NCBI RefSeq assembly: GCF_024296865.1
Contig: NZ_CP101134.1
Coordinates: 3,906,001-3,970,000 of the forward strand
Direction: 5' to 3'
Source of the DNA: Sphingobacterium sp. LZ7M1
Lineage (GTDB): Bacteria > Bacteroidota > Bacteroidia > Sphingobacteriales > Sphingobacteriaceae
DNA length: 64,000 nucleotides
The position numbers and the translations under genes were made by a program. The stretch's first letter is position 1; every line of letters starts with the position of its first letter. The notes beneath the pieces were generated by a model that saw only the letters and a program-made list of their open reading frames with translations, was not told the DNA's origin and ran no database searches. Positions 9,245-17,830 of the stretch are shown piece after piece.

Positions 9245-9709
9245 CTATGGTTCAATTTGTATTACTGGAGAGTAGTTTGTGGCTACTTCATTTATTTTCT
9301 TTAAAAACTTGACAAGGGTAGCTTTTTCCTTTTCGGAGAAAGAAGTGTTTAAATGTTCGTTGAACTCCCGAACTACGTCCTTGGCTACCTTCCTCTTCTC
9401 TTGTCCCAGCTCTGTGAGGTATACCTTTACAGAACGTTTGTCGGTATCACTGGTCTCTCTATAGATAAAGCCCAGAGACTCCAAATTGTTTAGTACGCGA
9501 GATAAGGAGGTGGTCTTGACACCGGTAGAATTTGCGATCTGAGACACTGGCGTACCTTCCTTATGGATATTGATCAATATATATCCAGCAGCTTGAGTAA
9601 AACCATGCTGAGAGGCGATTACATTGTACTTGTTGGCAACTGTTTGCCATGCCGTCTTTAAAAAATAGTCGATGGTATTGTCTTGGCTCATATTCGGGTT
9701 TTCTAACAT
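9245..9709 (-). CDS. MarR-family transcriptional regulator of the fad operon
   Basis: A 154-residue (or 148 from ATG 9691) winged-helix protein. VSQIANSTGVKTTSLSRVLN is the recognition helix-turn-helix, and the wing contains the MarR signature region YRETSDTDKRSVKVYLTELG. It is the first gene of the operon, 22 nt before fadN. A 14-bp palindrome and a good promoter lie directly upstream. This suggests an autorepressor that responds to a fatty-acid-derived ligand (perhaps acyl-CoA), but the ligand is inference. The ATG 9709 is next to the promoter; the second start MSQDNTIDY is equally possible. Confidence 0.9.
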   Translation of the reverse strand: MLENPNMSQDNTIDYFLKTAWQTVANKYNVIASQHGFTQAAGYILINIHKEGTPVSQIANSTGVKTTSLSRVLNNLESLGFIYRETSDTDKRSVKVYLTELGQEKRKVAKDVVREFNEHLNTSFSEKEKATLVKFLKKINEVATNYSPVIQIEP

Positions 9710-9712
9710 TTA

Positions 9713-9726
9713 TTATGCAAGCATAA
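9713..9726 (-). promoter_or_regulatory. Candidate MarR operator (14-bp palindrome)
   Basis: TTATGCAAGCATAA is a perfect palindrome of two TTATGC half-sites. It lies between the -7 box and the marR ATG, where bound repressor would cover the transcription start. That it is bound by the adjacent MarR protein is inference from position and symmetry. Confidence 0.7.
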
Positions 9727-9757
9727 CAAATTTAAATTTTACAATTGATAAATCAAA
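9727..9757 (-). promoter_or_regulatory. Bacteroidota-type promoter of the marR-fad operon
   Basis: On the minus strand, TTTG (plus positions 9754-9757) is followed after 19 nt by TAAATTTG (9727-9734). This matches the TTTG-N19-21-TAnnTTTG promoter of the phylum. The palindromic operator follows immediately. Confidence 0.75.
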
Positions 9758-9959
9758 CTGTTTTGTGATTTTTTAATAAATACTTGACACAAATAGATTA
9801 TTAAAATTCATATTCGGGAATCTGGAACTAAAAATGAGAAATGTTGATAACTTTTAAAAACTGTAACTCAAGGTATTACAAATATTACAAAATAGGTTAT
9901 AAACACTTTTTACTCTTCAATATTATTATTACATTAACTTTGCATCAAACAAAACAGAC

Positions 9960-10922
9960 ATGGCATTAGTAAATATTCCAAGATTAGACTTGACGCACTA
10001 TACTGAGGGCAGTGCTGAACAACGCGAACAATTTGTGGCGGATATTGGCAAGGCATTCAACGAAACGGGATTCGTCACCATCGCCAACCATGGCCTTTCA
10101 CACGAACTGATCGATGAGCTATATAAAGTGGTCAAGGAATTCTTTGACCAACCTTCGGAAATCAAGGACAAATATGAATTCCCTGAACTGGCAGGACAGC
10201 GTGGATATACTTCCAAAGGGAAGGAAAAAGCGAAGGACTCTAAAACGCCAGACTTGAAGGAATTTTGGCAAAGAGGACAGACCATCGTAGGTGAGGAATA
10301 TTCGAAAGTGGATTTTCCAGATAACCCAGAGGTGAACGAACTACCTAGATTCAATGCTGTAACAGCAGAAATCTATAAAAAACTGGAGGATGCTGGCCGT
10401 AATTTGCTAAAAGCCATTGCAACTTATTTGGAACTACCTGAAGATTACTTTGAAAAATTCGTGATCAATGGTAACTCTATTTTACGTGCCATCCATTACT
10501 TCCCAATCGAAAACCCTGATGCTATTCCAGCGGACGCTGTGCGTGCAGGAGCTCATGAGGACATCAACCTGATTACCTTATTGATCGGTGCTAGCGCAGA
10601 TGGATTAGAGGTGTTGACCAAAGATGGAGAATGGTTTGCTATCAAGGCTAAAGGTGAGGACATTGTTGTAAATGTGGGTGATATGTTGCAAAGATTGACC
10701 AACAACAAATTAAAATCGACTACCCACCGTGTCGTAAACCCTCCTAGAGAACTGATGAAGACATCAAGATATTCGGTTCCTTTCTTCTTGCATCCTAAAT
10801 CAAGCATGAGCTTGGCTTCATTGGATTCATGTATCGATGCAGAACATCCAAAAGCTTACGAAGATTATACCGCCGGCGAATATTTGGATGAACGATTGAG
10901 AGAGATTGGGCTTAAAATGTAA
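9960..10922 (+). CDS. 2-oxoglutarate/Fe(II)-dependent oxygenase, isopenicillin-N-synthase-like
   Basis: A 320-residue protein with the DIOX_N domain (residues 3-120, including GFVTIANHGLS) and a double-stranded beta-helix core. The iron ligands are H199, D201 (AHEDINLIT) and H256 (STTHRVVNPP); R270 and S272 in RYSVPFF are the RxS pair for 2-oxoglutarate. The substrate is unknown; such proteins are annotated as 2OG-Fe(II) oxygenases in many Bacteroidota. A -7-like box TAACTTTG lies at 9935-9942, 17 nt before the ATG, without a clear -33 box. It is a single gene, with a heptamer inverted repeat just after its stop. Confidence 0.9.
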   Translation: MALVNIPRLDLTHYTEGSAEQREQFVADIGKAFNETGFVTIANHGLSHELIDELYKVVKEFFDQPSEIKDKYEFPELAGQRGYTSKGKEKAKDSKTPDLKEFWQRGQTIVGEEYSKVDFPDNPEVNELPRFNAVTAEIYKKLEDAGRNLLKAIATYLELPEDYFEKFVINGNSILRAIHYFPIENPDAIPADAVRAGAHEDINLITLLIGASADGLEVLTKDGEWFAIKAKGEDIVVNVGDMLQRLTNNKLKSTTHRVVNPPRELMKTSRYSVPFFLHPKSSMSLASLDSCIDAEHPKAYEDYTAGEYLDERLREIGLKM

Positions 10923-10926
10923 GGAA

Positions 10927-11023
10927 AGATATGAGTATTGAGATATGAGTATTGAGATATTAGAAATGGTCATACCTAAAAAGAGTTGACCGTTTTCTAT
11001 CTCAAATCTCATATCTCATATCT
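10927..11023. repeat. Heptamer inverted-repeat element, GATATGA type, without gene
   Basis: The left arm 10927-10961 is an alternating array of GATATGA and GTATTGA. The right arm 10999-11023 is an inverted array (GATATGA, GATATGA, GATTTGA when complemented). Between them AAATGGTCA (from 10964) pairs with TGACCGTTT (from 10987), giving a nested hairpin. It lies between two convergent genes and could terminate both. It shares the 7-bp period and fold-back design of the elements at 6267 and 15557, with a different heptamer. Confidence 0.65.
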
Positions 11024-11034
11024 ATTAATCTCTT

Positions 11035-11802
11035 CTAAAAAACCCTCACACCTACACCAATATTCATAAAGATATTGTGCATATTGAAACTGATGCTTTC
11101 AAAGCCAGTTTTCATGATGCTATTGAAACCGTAATCAAATTGGGCAGTAGCATAGTAGCGTTTTGCGAAGTCATATTTTCCTGCTACGCTCATTCCAACA
11201 TCTACTTTTCTGATCTGGCTTTTGAAATCATAAGCGGCATCTACGATCCCTACCTTTTCTCCTGTTGGTTCTTCATCCCGGATATAGCCATCTGTTGCCA
11301 TACCGTAGAATTTACGTTGTACAGCCATGGAAACATAAGGTCCGGCCTGAAGGCTCCAGCTTGGATTTAATTGATAGGTCGCCATGACAGGAATGGTAAA
11401 GTAAAGATTCTCTACATTGGTGGTGATATCACCGTAATAATAGCCCCTAACATTTTGTGACGGATCTTCATCAGCATTAAAAGATGTTTTATATCCTTTT
11501 ACCGAGGCTTCAGTCTTCATCCCTTTACCTTCAAAGATCAGTCCTGAGCGAACGCCCCATTTGTCATCGATGCCATAGGCCACTTTAACCCCTACGAAAA
11601 AAGGCAAAGCTGGTTTGAAACCATTGATCTTGCGAATTTCTACGGGCAATCCCAACGGAGAAGCTCCACCGATCTTAGTCCCTACTTCAGCATCTACTCT
11701 AAATTTCCCTTGTTCTAAAGCCTGTGCGTTTAGGTTCAAGGCAAAAAACAAACCAAATACACTCAAAAGAGCGTATTTTATCTCGATTTTAATTAATCTC
11801 AT
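11035..11802 (-). CDS. Outer-membrane beta-barrel protein (PorT-like)
   Basis: 255 residues with a signal peptide (about 1-28, LLSVFGLFFALNLNAQA). The rest has alternating aromatic/hydrophobic strands (YGIDDKWGVRSGLIFEGKG, YFTIPVMATYQLNPSWSLQ, AGPYVSM) and ends in the aromatic VFMNIGVGVRVF-like strand expected of an outer-membrane barrel. Function is unknown. Its ATG overlaps the stop of the upstream lipoprotein gene by 1 nt (TAATG), which suggests translational coupling and a shared role at the cell surface. Confidence 0.8.
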   Translation of the reverse strand: MRLIKIEIKYALLSVFGLFFALNLNAQALEQGKFRVDAEVGTKIGGASPLGLPVEIRKINGFKPALPFFVGVKVAYGIDDKWGVRSGLIFEGKGMKTEASVKGYKTSFNADEDPSQNVRGYYYGDITTNVENLYFTIPVMATYQLNPSWSLQAGPYVSMAVQRKFYGMATDGYIRDEEPTGEKVGIVDAAYDFKSQIRKVDVGMSVAGKYDFAKRYYATAQFDYGFNSIMKTGFESISFNMHNIFMNIGVGVRVF

Positions 11803-12932
11803 TATCTTACGTTGATTTTCACTTCATCTACAATTAACTTACTTCCAATAGCACCTTGGAATATTGCTCCATTCTTGCTGGAAGAAAGCACTACGGCAAT
11901 GCTATAACGGTACGCGTCGGCATCTAACTGGCTATATTCTTTCTTGAATACAAATGGCAGATCGAACTTCACTAAGCCATCTCCTTTTGTTGCAGAAGTT
12001 TCCTTCAATTGAGCAAGGGCTATGATATGCGGGCTATTCAACACATCTTTGTCGTTCAGCCAGGTTCTTCCTGCATCCTCTTTATCGTTTGCTGTAGCTT
12101 GCATCAACGCAACGCGATCAAATAATACAGCATAGATGTCACATTCATCCGTAACATTGACTTCTTTACCATTCATATCGATTACCTTTTTACCGGGTTC
12201 ATATTTATAATAACCGGTCATGGAAACAGGGATTTTATTGAATGGGAGGCCAAAACGTGTTTGGATGTCTATGATACTTTTGGTAAACATAGAACCAATG
12301 AACAGATTACCAGCCGCAATAGGCTTCTTCACCAAAGAACCTAAGAAACCAGTGGATTTAGTCTCCAGGTAAGCTGCATATTTTCCTGATTTCACCAATT
12401 TTGGATCATCGGTAGCTTGGGTTGGATAAGCTTTTTCGGTAGGATTAGAACCGGCTGTCAAGGCAAAGCCCGAGTTTCCGGAAGCCCATAGCTCTTGCTG
12501 AACGCCCTCTACCTCTTCATAGAAATAGATCCAGTTTTTCTTCTCGTCATGTTTGAACAGTTCGAAATCAAACATTTCAGGAACGGAGGACTCCAATAAA
12601 GTCACGGAATATTGTTTTTTGTACTGTCCATCTTCAGAAGTGACCTCATAAAATACAGGGGCAGAAAAATCTTGGACCGAACCTGAGGCAGGAACCGAAG
12701 TTGCTCCAGGCGTTAAGTCAAAATCAAGGGCGAATTCTTTCAAATCCACTTTCCCGGGTTTGACATAGATAACAACGTTTCTGTTGTTGATGATAGGTTT
12801 GACATTAATCAAACTATCGGCGATGGAGACTTGTGTGATATCAGCTTCCATGTTTTTCGCCTCGTCTTTAATACAGCTAGAAATAAAGAACACGACCCCC
12901 AAAAGGGCCCAAATAAATTTTGATTGCGGCAT
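11802..12932 (-). CDS. Lipoprotein with PCMD (putative carbohydrate metabolism) domain
   Basis: 376 residues. A lipoprotein signal ends at VVFFISSC (Cys about 20). Residues 30-115 (NVVIYVKPGKVDLKEFALDF... QYKKQYSVTLLE) form an Ig-like domain common in surface lipoproteins. The region from about 125 to the end (YPTQATDD..KSGKYAAYLETK, PVSMTGYYKYEPGKKV, SIAVVLSSSKNGAIFQGA) fits PF13201 (PCMD), a beta-sandwich thought to bind or act on carbohydrate. A -7-like box (TATCTTTG on the minus strand) is at 12987-12994. It is coupled to the barrel protein gene downstream. Confidence 0.8.
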   Translation of the reverse strand: MPQSKFIWALLGVVFFISSCIKDEAKNMEADITQVSIADSLINVKPIINNRNVVIYVKPGKVDLKEFALDFDLTPGATSVPASGSVQDFSAPVFYEVTSEDGQYKKQYSVTLLESSVPEMFDFELFKHDEKKNWIYFYEEVEGVQQELWASGNSGFALTAGSNPTEKAYPTQATDDPKLVKSGKYAAYLETKSTGFLGSLVKKPIAAGNLFIGSMFTKSIIDIQTRFGLPFNKIPVSMTGYYKYEPGKKVIDMNGKEVNVTDECDIYAVLFDRVALMQATANDKEDAGRTWLNDKDVLNSPHIIALAQLKETSATKGDGLVKFDLPFVFKKEYSQLDADAYRYSIAVVLSSSKNGAIFQGAIGSKLIVDEVKINVR

Positions 12933-13172
12933 GTTTTTAACTTACTTATAGTAGATATTCAAATGGGTAGATCTCCAAATGATTGGCAAAGATAGAATTA
13001 TTTGACCCGTTTCGATTATTTCTGCCAATCATATTCTCTTTTGATTCAGCTTTTTTACATTAAAAACATGATTCATCATTTCCTTCCATAGGTTCATCAC
13101 AAAAATTTAGGGGCCATCAAATTCTTCAATATTATTGTGTCAGGAATAAACAAAGGCAGAAAATTGAAAGTT

Positions 13173-13415
13173 ATGATGTTTTATTATCTAATCCGATTCT
13201 TGACCAGCATATTCGAAACGAACTACCAAAACCAGTTGCAAGATCAACTCCTACATCCCATTGAATCATACTTCAACTTGCAGGAGGAGTATCCACATGG
13301 AACCATTCATCTCATTGATCACTTTCAGGAAACCTTGATGAACCAGGATCCCGATTTTCTAGGCTTTCCGATTCTTCCCTTCAATTATCCTCAAGAAAAA
13401 TCCGCTTTAGGCTAA
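13173..13415 (+). CDS. Small hypothetical protein upstream of the LytS-type kinase
   Basis: An 80-residue frame from ATG 13173 (MMFYYLIRFLTSIFETNYQN); a GTG at 13137 could extend it by 12 codons. It has a hydrophobic N-terminus, then a polar region (HPIESYFNLQEEYPHGTIHL, LIDHFQETLMNQDPDFLGFP). I do not recognise a family. It is co-directional with the sensor kinase 35 nt downstream. Composition looks protein-like, but it may be a chance frame. Confidence 0.4.
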   Translation: MMFYYLIRFLTSIFETNYQNQLQDQLLHPIESYFNLQEEYPHGTIHLIDHFQETLMNQDPDFLGFPILPFNYPQEKSALG

Positions 13416-13450
13416 TACTATTTTCTTTTTTATAATTTTATAACTCGATT

Positions 13451-14521
13451 ATGAATTTAAGCAGCACTAGATCAAACCATAAAATGACCTTCAGGAGATT
13501 CATTACTGAATTCCTCTTCATTATCGGCATGTCATTGATTTTCTTTGTGATTTCCATGTCCATACACCGACATTTGGCCATTTTATTCCTCTATGCTCCT
13601 TTTGGCTACCTGCTATATGCCTTAAATAACTTTTCGCTATTGGAGCTATTGGTCAAAAAGAAGATCACCAAAGTGGAGTACATCTTGATCAGCATATTGA
13701 GTGCAATCCTTATTTTTATCCCTTTCCTGATCCTTGTCCAACTTATACATGGACGATATAGTGACAAAATCATATTTGTAGGCGCCTTATTTGCTTCTGT
13801 TGTGATCTTGGCGACCTACTTTTACTTTTTCAGGTACCGAGCTGACAAAAAGACCATCGACTTCTTGAGAAAAGACTTGGGCAAGACCGCAGCGGAATAT
13901 AAACTGATGCAATCTCAGGTAAATCCGCACTTTCTGTTCAATGTCATGAACAGCATCTATGGAATTGCCCTGCAGGAGAATGCAAGCCGCACTGCAGATT
14001 CGGTTCAACGGCTGAGCCAAATGATGCGTTTCCTGATCTTTGAAAACCAACAGGATCAAATCCCTCTTTCCAGAGATTTAAGTTACCTAAAAGAATATAT
14101 CGCTATTCAGAGCTTAAGGACTGAGAGTGTTCCTAACGTCAAGATTGAACATGAAATCATAGATAGCTTGGACAGCTTGTACATTGCACCGATGCTCCTG
14201 ATTCCCTTTGTTGAAAATGCTTTCAAACATGGCATCAGTATGAGCAAACCTTCCTGGATCAAGGTGAATGCAGATGTGGTCGATGGACAGTTGAAATTTT
14301 CCGTTTACAACAGCATTCACAAAAGCACCGGAACCGACCTGGAAAGAACGAAATCAGGAATCGGGCTGGAAAATGTAAGGTCTAGGCTGGACCTGACCTA
14401 CCCTGACCGCTATATGCTGGTTATGGAACAAAACCAACAGGAGTATTTTGTTTTTCTGACCATTGACCTCGATGAAGTCCCTCATTCGGAGATAGCATCC
14501 AAAATGAACGAAAATGATTAA
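13451..14521 (+). CDS. LytS/YehU-type sensor histidine kinase
   Basis: 356 residues. Four hydrophobic segments in the first about 135 residues form the membrane part. They are followed by a short coiled region and a His_kinase domain (PF06580) with the phospho-acceptor in MQSQVNPHFLFNVMNSIYG (His about 159). The N-box is NAFKHGIS and the G-box GIGLENVRSRL. It overlaps the downstream LytTR regulator gene by 8 nt, so the two are a two-component pair. The signal sensed is unknown. Confidence 0.92.
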   Translation: MNLSSTRSNHKMTFRRFITEFLFIIGMSLIFFVISMSIHRHLAILFLYAPFGYLLYALNNFSLLELLVKKKITKVEYILISILSAILIFIPFLILVQLIHGRYSDKIIFVGALFASVVILATYFYFFRYRADKKTIDFLRKDLGKTAAEYKLMQSQVNPHFLFNVMNSIYGIALQENASRTADSVQRLSQMMRFLIFENQQDQIPLSRDLSYLKEYIAIQSLRTESVPNVKIEHEIIDSLDSLYIAPMLLIPFVENAFKHGISMSKPSWIKVNADVVDGQLKFSVYNSIHKSTGTDLERTKSGIGLENVRSRLDLTYPDRYMLVMEQNQQEYFVFLTIDLDEVPHSEIASKMNEND

Positions 14522-15197
14522 AGCCATTGCCATAGATGATGAACCGATAGCACTGGATATCATCAGGAGATACGCCGAACAAATTCCTTATCTAAATCTG
14601 GAAAAACAGTTCCTGAATGGTCTTGAGGCAAAGGAATATCTACAACATAATGAGGTTCAATTGATGTTCTTAGATGTGCGAATGCCAGACATCAATGGAA
14701 TTGACTTATTCAAGGGCCTGGAAGAAAAACCACTCGTGATTTTCTCTACCGCCTATTCTGAATATGCCCTATCTGGTTTTGAACTGGAGGCATTGGATTA
14801 TCTCCTAAAACCCTACACTTTTGACCGCTTTGAAAAGGCAGTGATTAGGGCTAAGGAATTATTGGAACTAAAAGGTGTGATAGACAACAACCCAAGCTTA
14901 TTTGTGAAGGACGGGTATCAAATGATAAAGATTGATTTGAAAGAGGTCTTGGCCCTTCAAGCCGTTGGCAATTATATTCGGTTCATTCTAGAAGGCCGTG
15001 AGGTATTGGCAAGGATGACCATCAAAGAATTTCTATCGGAGTGGGCAGATGATTCTTTTTTGCAGGTCCATCGTTCCTATATTATCAACTCGAACAAAAT
15101 CAGTAAGCTAGACAGACATTCTATCTGGATAGAGGATATGGAAATTCCCATTGGCGGAAGCTATTTAGAAGAGGTAAAGGAAAAGTTTAAACTTTAA
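14514..15197 (+). CDS. LytTR-family response regulator
   Basis: 227 residues. The receiver domain (1-120) has the acidic pair D8/D9, phospho-acceptor D54 (LMFLDVRMPDING) and the conserved Thr/Lys region (VIFSTAYSEYAL, DYLLKPYTFDRF). The C-terminal LytTR DNA-binding domain spans about 130-225 (FVKDGYQMIKIDLKEVLALQ, FLQVHRSYIINSNKI). It is the cognate partner of the kinase upstream. Its stop TAA shares the TTAA at 15194-15197 with the stop of the convergent YjbR gene. Confidence 0.93.
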   Translation: MIKAIAIDDEPIALDIIRRYAEQIPYLNLEKQFLNGLEAKEYLQHNEVQLMFLDVRMPDINGIDLFKGLEEKPLVIFSTAYSEYALSGFELEALDYLLKPYTFDRFEKAVIRAKELLELKGVIDNNPSLFVKDGYQMIKIDLKEVLALQAVGNYIRFILEGREVLARMTIKEFLSEWADDSFLQVHRSYIINSNKISKLDRHSIWIEDMEIPIGGSYLEEVKEKFKL

Positions 15198-15550
15198 GAT
15201 AGTTTCTCACGTTCCTTCTTCGGTAAGCCTTGAACAATCAGCTCATAACTATGGTCTATTAACTCAAAGAGTTTTTGGTCGTTCAACTGCCTGTTAGCAT
15301 GTACCGTATTCCAATGCTTTTTGTTCATATGGTAACCAGGCAAGACAGTATGTTCATATTTCTCCCTTAATTCAACGGCATACTCAGGATCACATTTCAC
15401 ATTAAAAGAAAGTTGGTCCACCTGGTCTAATCCTACCAGAAGAAAGACTTTCCCCAATACCTTAAACACTAAAGTATCTGGACCAAATGGTGTCTCCTCT
15501 GTACTTTCCTTTTTTGCGATGCAATAATCCCGAAGTTCTTCGATGTTCAT
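15194..15550 (-). CDS. MmcQ/YjbR family protein
   Basis: 118 residues. The start MNIEELRDYCIAKKESTEET, the central FKVLGKVFLLVGLD and NVKCDPEYAVELREKY, and HMNKKHWNTVH are the YjbR (PF04237) pattern, a small CyaY-like fold of unclear function annotated as DNA-binding. Its ATG is 6 nt from the heptamer repeat at 15557-15660, the same placement as fadA next to the element at 6267. Confidence 0.9.
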   Translation of the reverse strand: MNIEELRDYCIAKKESTEETPFGPDTLVFKVLGKVFLLVGLDQVDQLSFNVKCDPEYAVELREKYEHTVLPGYHMNKKHWNTVHANRQLNDQKLFELIDHSYELIVQGLPKKEREKLS

Positions 15551-15556
15551 GAGTTG

Positions 15557-15660
15557 TAGTATTTAGTATTTAGTATTTAGATAAACAAAATAATGATTTA
15601 TATCCATAATTAAACAGCCCCAAGGTCTAAATACTAAATACTCATTACTAAATACTAAAA
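15557..15660. repeat. Heptamer inverted-repeat element, TAGTATT type, without gene
   Basis: The left arm 15557-15580 is three perfect TAGTATT heptamers plus TAG. The right arm 15627-15660 is the inverted heptamer array, matching the left arm at 16 of the outer 17 positions. The 46-nt centre has no gene. It looks like a short, gene-free relative of the element at 6267-6800 and uses the same heptamer. It sits between the YjbR gene start and the dnaK terminator. Confidence 0.7.
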
Positions 15661-15690
15661 AAGGAGTTGCCCATTTCCAGGCAACTCCTT
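15661..15690 (-). terminator. Terminator of dnaK
   Basis: AAGGAGTTGCC and GGCAACTCCTT form a strong stem with an 8-nt loop. On the minus strand it runs into T residues, 29 nt after the dnaK stop. It directly abuts the heptamer element. Confidence 0.88.
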
Positions 15691-15718
15691 TTCAATATAA
15701 GGGGGTAAACTTAATGTT

Positions 15719-17638
15719 TTATTTAACCTCTTCGAAATCTACGTCTTGCACGTCATCAGCGCCACCACCTTGGTTTCCGCCATTGTTTGCTTGACCAGCA
15801 TCACCTTGAGCTTGTTGTTGACCGGCTCCTTGTTGCGATGCAACGTACATTTCTTCAGATGCAGCACTCCATGCAGCATTCAATTCAGTAGATGCAGTCT
15901 CTATATCTGCGAAGTTTTTGTCAGCATGTGCTTTTTTCAACTTCTCTAGACCAGATTCGATAGGACCTTTTTTATCTGCAGAGATTTTATCGCCATATTC
16001 ATTCAATTGTTTTTCAGTTGAGAAGATCAAGGCATCAGCAGAGTTCAATTTATCTACTTCCTCTTTTACTTTTTTATCAGCTTCTGCATTGGCTTCAGCT
16101 TCTTGTTTCATTTTCTTAACCTCTTCGTCAGATAGACCTGAAGAAGCTTCGATACGGATGTTTTGCTCTTTACCTGTAGCTTTGTCGATTGCTGACACTT
16201 TGATAATACCGTTAGCATCGATATCAAATACTACTTCAATTTGAGGGATTCCACGAGGTGCAGGAGGAATGTCTGTCAATTGGAAACGTCCTAACGTACG
16301 GTTCTGAGCAGCCATTGGTCTCTCACCTTGTAATACATGGATCTCAACAGATGGTTGATTATCCGAAGCGGTAGAGAAAACTTCCGATTTACGCGTAGGG
16401 ATAGTTGTGTTGGCCTCAATTAATTTGGTCATTACACCACCCATGGTTTCAATACCTAAAGAAAGTGGAGTTACGTCTAATAACAACACATCTTTTACTT
16501 CCCCTGTCAATACACCACCTTGGATTGCAGCACCTAATGCTACTACCTCATCAGGGTTAACACCTTTTGAAGGCTCTTTTCCGAAGAATTTCTTAACAGC
16601 ATCCTGGATTGCTGGGATACGAGTTGAACCACCTACAAGGATTACTTCGTCGATATCTGAAGTACTGAATCCTGCATTTTTCAATGCTGTACGGCAAGGC
16701 TCGATAGTACGTTCGATAAGTGGACCTACTAAGCTTTCGAATTTAGCACGTGATAAAGAACGAACTAAGTGCTTAGGACCAGATCCATCTGCAGTGATAT
16801 ATGGTAAGTTGATCTCTGTAGAAGTTGTGCTTGACAACTCGATTTTCGCTTTCTCAGCAGCATCTTTCAAACGTTGCAATGCCATTGGGTCTTTTCTCAA
16901 GTCCAATCCACCGTTTTCGTCTGCAAACTCGTCAGCTAACCAGTTAATGATAGCGTTATCAAAGTCATCACCACCTAAGTGCGTATCACCATCAGTAGAT
17001 TTTACTTCAAACACACCGTCACCTAATTCCAATACTGAAACGTCATGAGTACCACCACCACAGTCAAAAACTACGATTTTCATGTCTTTGTCTGCTTTCT
17101 CAAGACCATATGCTAATGCTGCTGCAGTAGGTTCGTTGATGATACGTTCTACTTTCAAGCCTGCGATTTCACCAGCTTCTTTCGTTGCCTGACGTTGTGC
17201 GTCATTAAAATAAGCAGGTACGGTAATTACGGCACGAGTTACTTCTTGTCCTAAGTAATCTTCTGCAGTTTTCTTCATTTTTTGAAGGATCATTGCTGAG
17301 ATTTCTTGAGGAGTATATTTACGGTCGCCAATCTCCACACGTGGTGTATCATTGTCGCCTTTTACTACTTTATAAGGAACTTTGTCGATTTCGCCTTTTG
17401 CCTCATTGTATGTAACCCCCATAAAACGCTTGATCGAGTAGATCGTGTTCTGTGGATTAGTGATGGCTTGACGTTTTGCTGGATCTCCAACCTTGCGTTC
17501 CCCGCCTGCTACGAATGCAACAACAGAAGGTGTAGTACGCTTTCCTTCGTTATTTGCAATAACTACCGGCTCATTACCTTCCATAACGGCTACACATGAG
17601 TTGGTAGTTCCTAAGTCGATTCCTATAATTTTTGACAT
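15719..17638 (-). CDS. dnaK: Chaperone DnaK (Hsp70)
   Basis: 639 residues, the usual length. The nucleotide-binding domain begins [19 protein letters not shown] and has [18 protein letters not shown]-type, [19 protein letters not shown] and [14 protein letters not shown] motifs. The substrate-binding domain follows [17 protein letters not shown]. The C-terminus is the Gly/Gln-rich linker ending [12 protein letters not shown]. It is a single gene with no dnaJ or grpE beside it. Two short dyads lie upstream (17715-17779). Confidence 0.98.
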   Translation of the reverse strand: MSKIIGIDLGTTNSCVAVMEGNEPVVIANNEGKRTTPSVVAFVAGGERKVGDPAKRQAITNPQNTIYSIKRFMGVTYNEAKGEIDKVPYKVVKGDNDTPRVEIGDRKYTPQEISAMILQKMKKTAEDYLGQEVTRAVITVPAYFNDAQRQATKEAGEIAGLKVERIINEPTAAALAYGLEKADKDMKIVVFDCGGGTHDVSVLELGDGVFEVKSTDGDTHLGGDDFDNAIINWLADEFADENGGLDLRKDPMALQRLKDAAEKAKIELSSTTSTEINLPYITADGSGPKHLVRSLSRAKFESLVGPLIERTIEPCRTALKNAGFSTSDIDEVILVGGSTRIPAIQDAVKKFFGKEPSKGVNPDEVVALGAAIQGGVLTGEVKDVLLLDVTPLSLGIETMGGVMTKLIEANTTIPTRKSEVFSTASDNQPSVEIHVLQGERPMAAQNRTLGRFQLTDIPPAPRGIPQIEVVFDIDANGIIKVSAIDKATGKEQNIRIEASSGLSDEEVKKMKQEAEANAEADKKVKEEVDKLNSADALIFSTEKQLNEYGDKISADKKGPIESGLEKLKKAHADKNFADIETASTELNAAWSAASEEMYVASQQGAGQQQAQGDAGQANNGGNQGGGADDVQDVDFEEVK

Positions 17639-17714
17639 ATCTTGTTGTGTTTTCTTTAATGTTTAATGATTACTTATTCTCTATTAACAACGCTTATGCC
17701 AAACAGTTTTATCT

Positions 17715-17779
17715 GACTTTGTCATTCCAAAGTCGGAAAAATCTGCAAGGAATTGTCATTTGAGCGTGACATTCTGTCA
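17715..17779 (-). promoter_or_regulatory. Dyad repeats upstream of dnaK
   Basis: GACTTTG-N6-CAAAGTC (17715-17734) and TGACA-N3-TGTCA (17767-17779) are perfect dyads in the 190-nt intergenic region between dnaK and the divergent thioredoxin gene. They could be heat-shock or other operators. They do not match the CIRCE consensus, and no standard TAnnTTTG box is found for dnaK, so the control element is unidentified. Confidence 0.4.
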
Positions 17780-17830
17780 TTTTTTCTCAAATATTGGAAT
17801 AATATGTATTTTTGAAAAAATTAATCCAAC

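Noticed and set aside
9223-9255. Upstream start for FadN giving MNHRKLENIRD
   Set aside because: It would overlap the end of marR; the ATG at 9222 sits directly before the Rossmann motif as in relatives.
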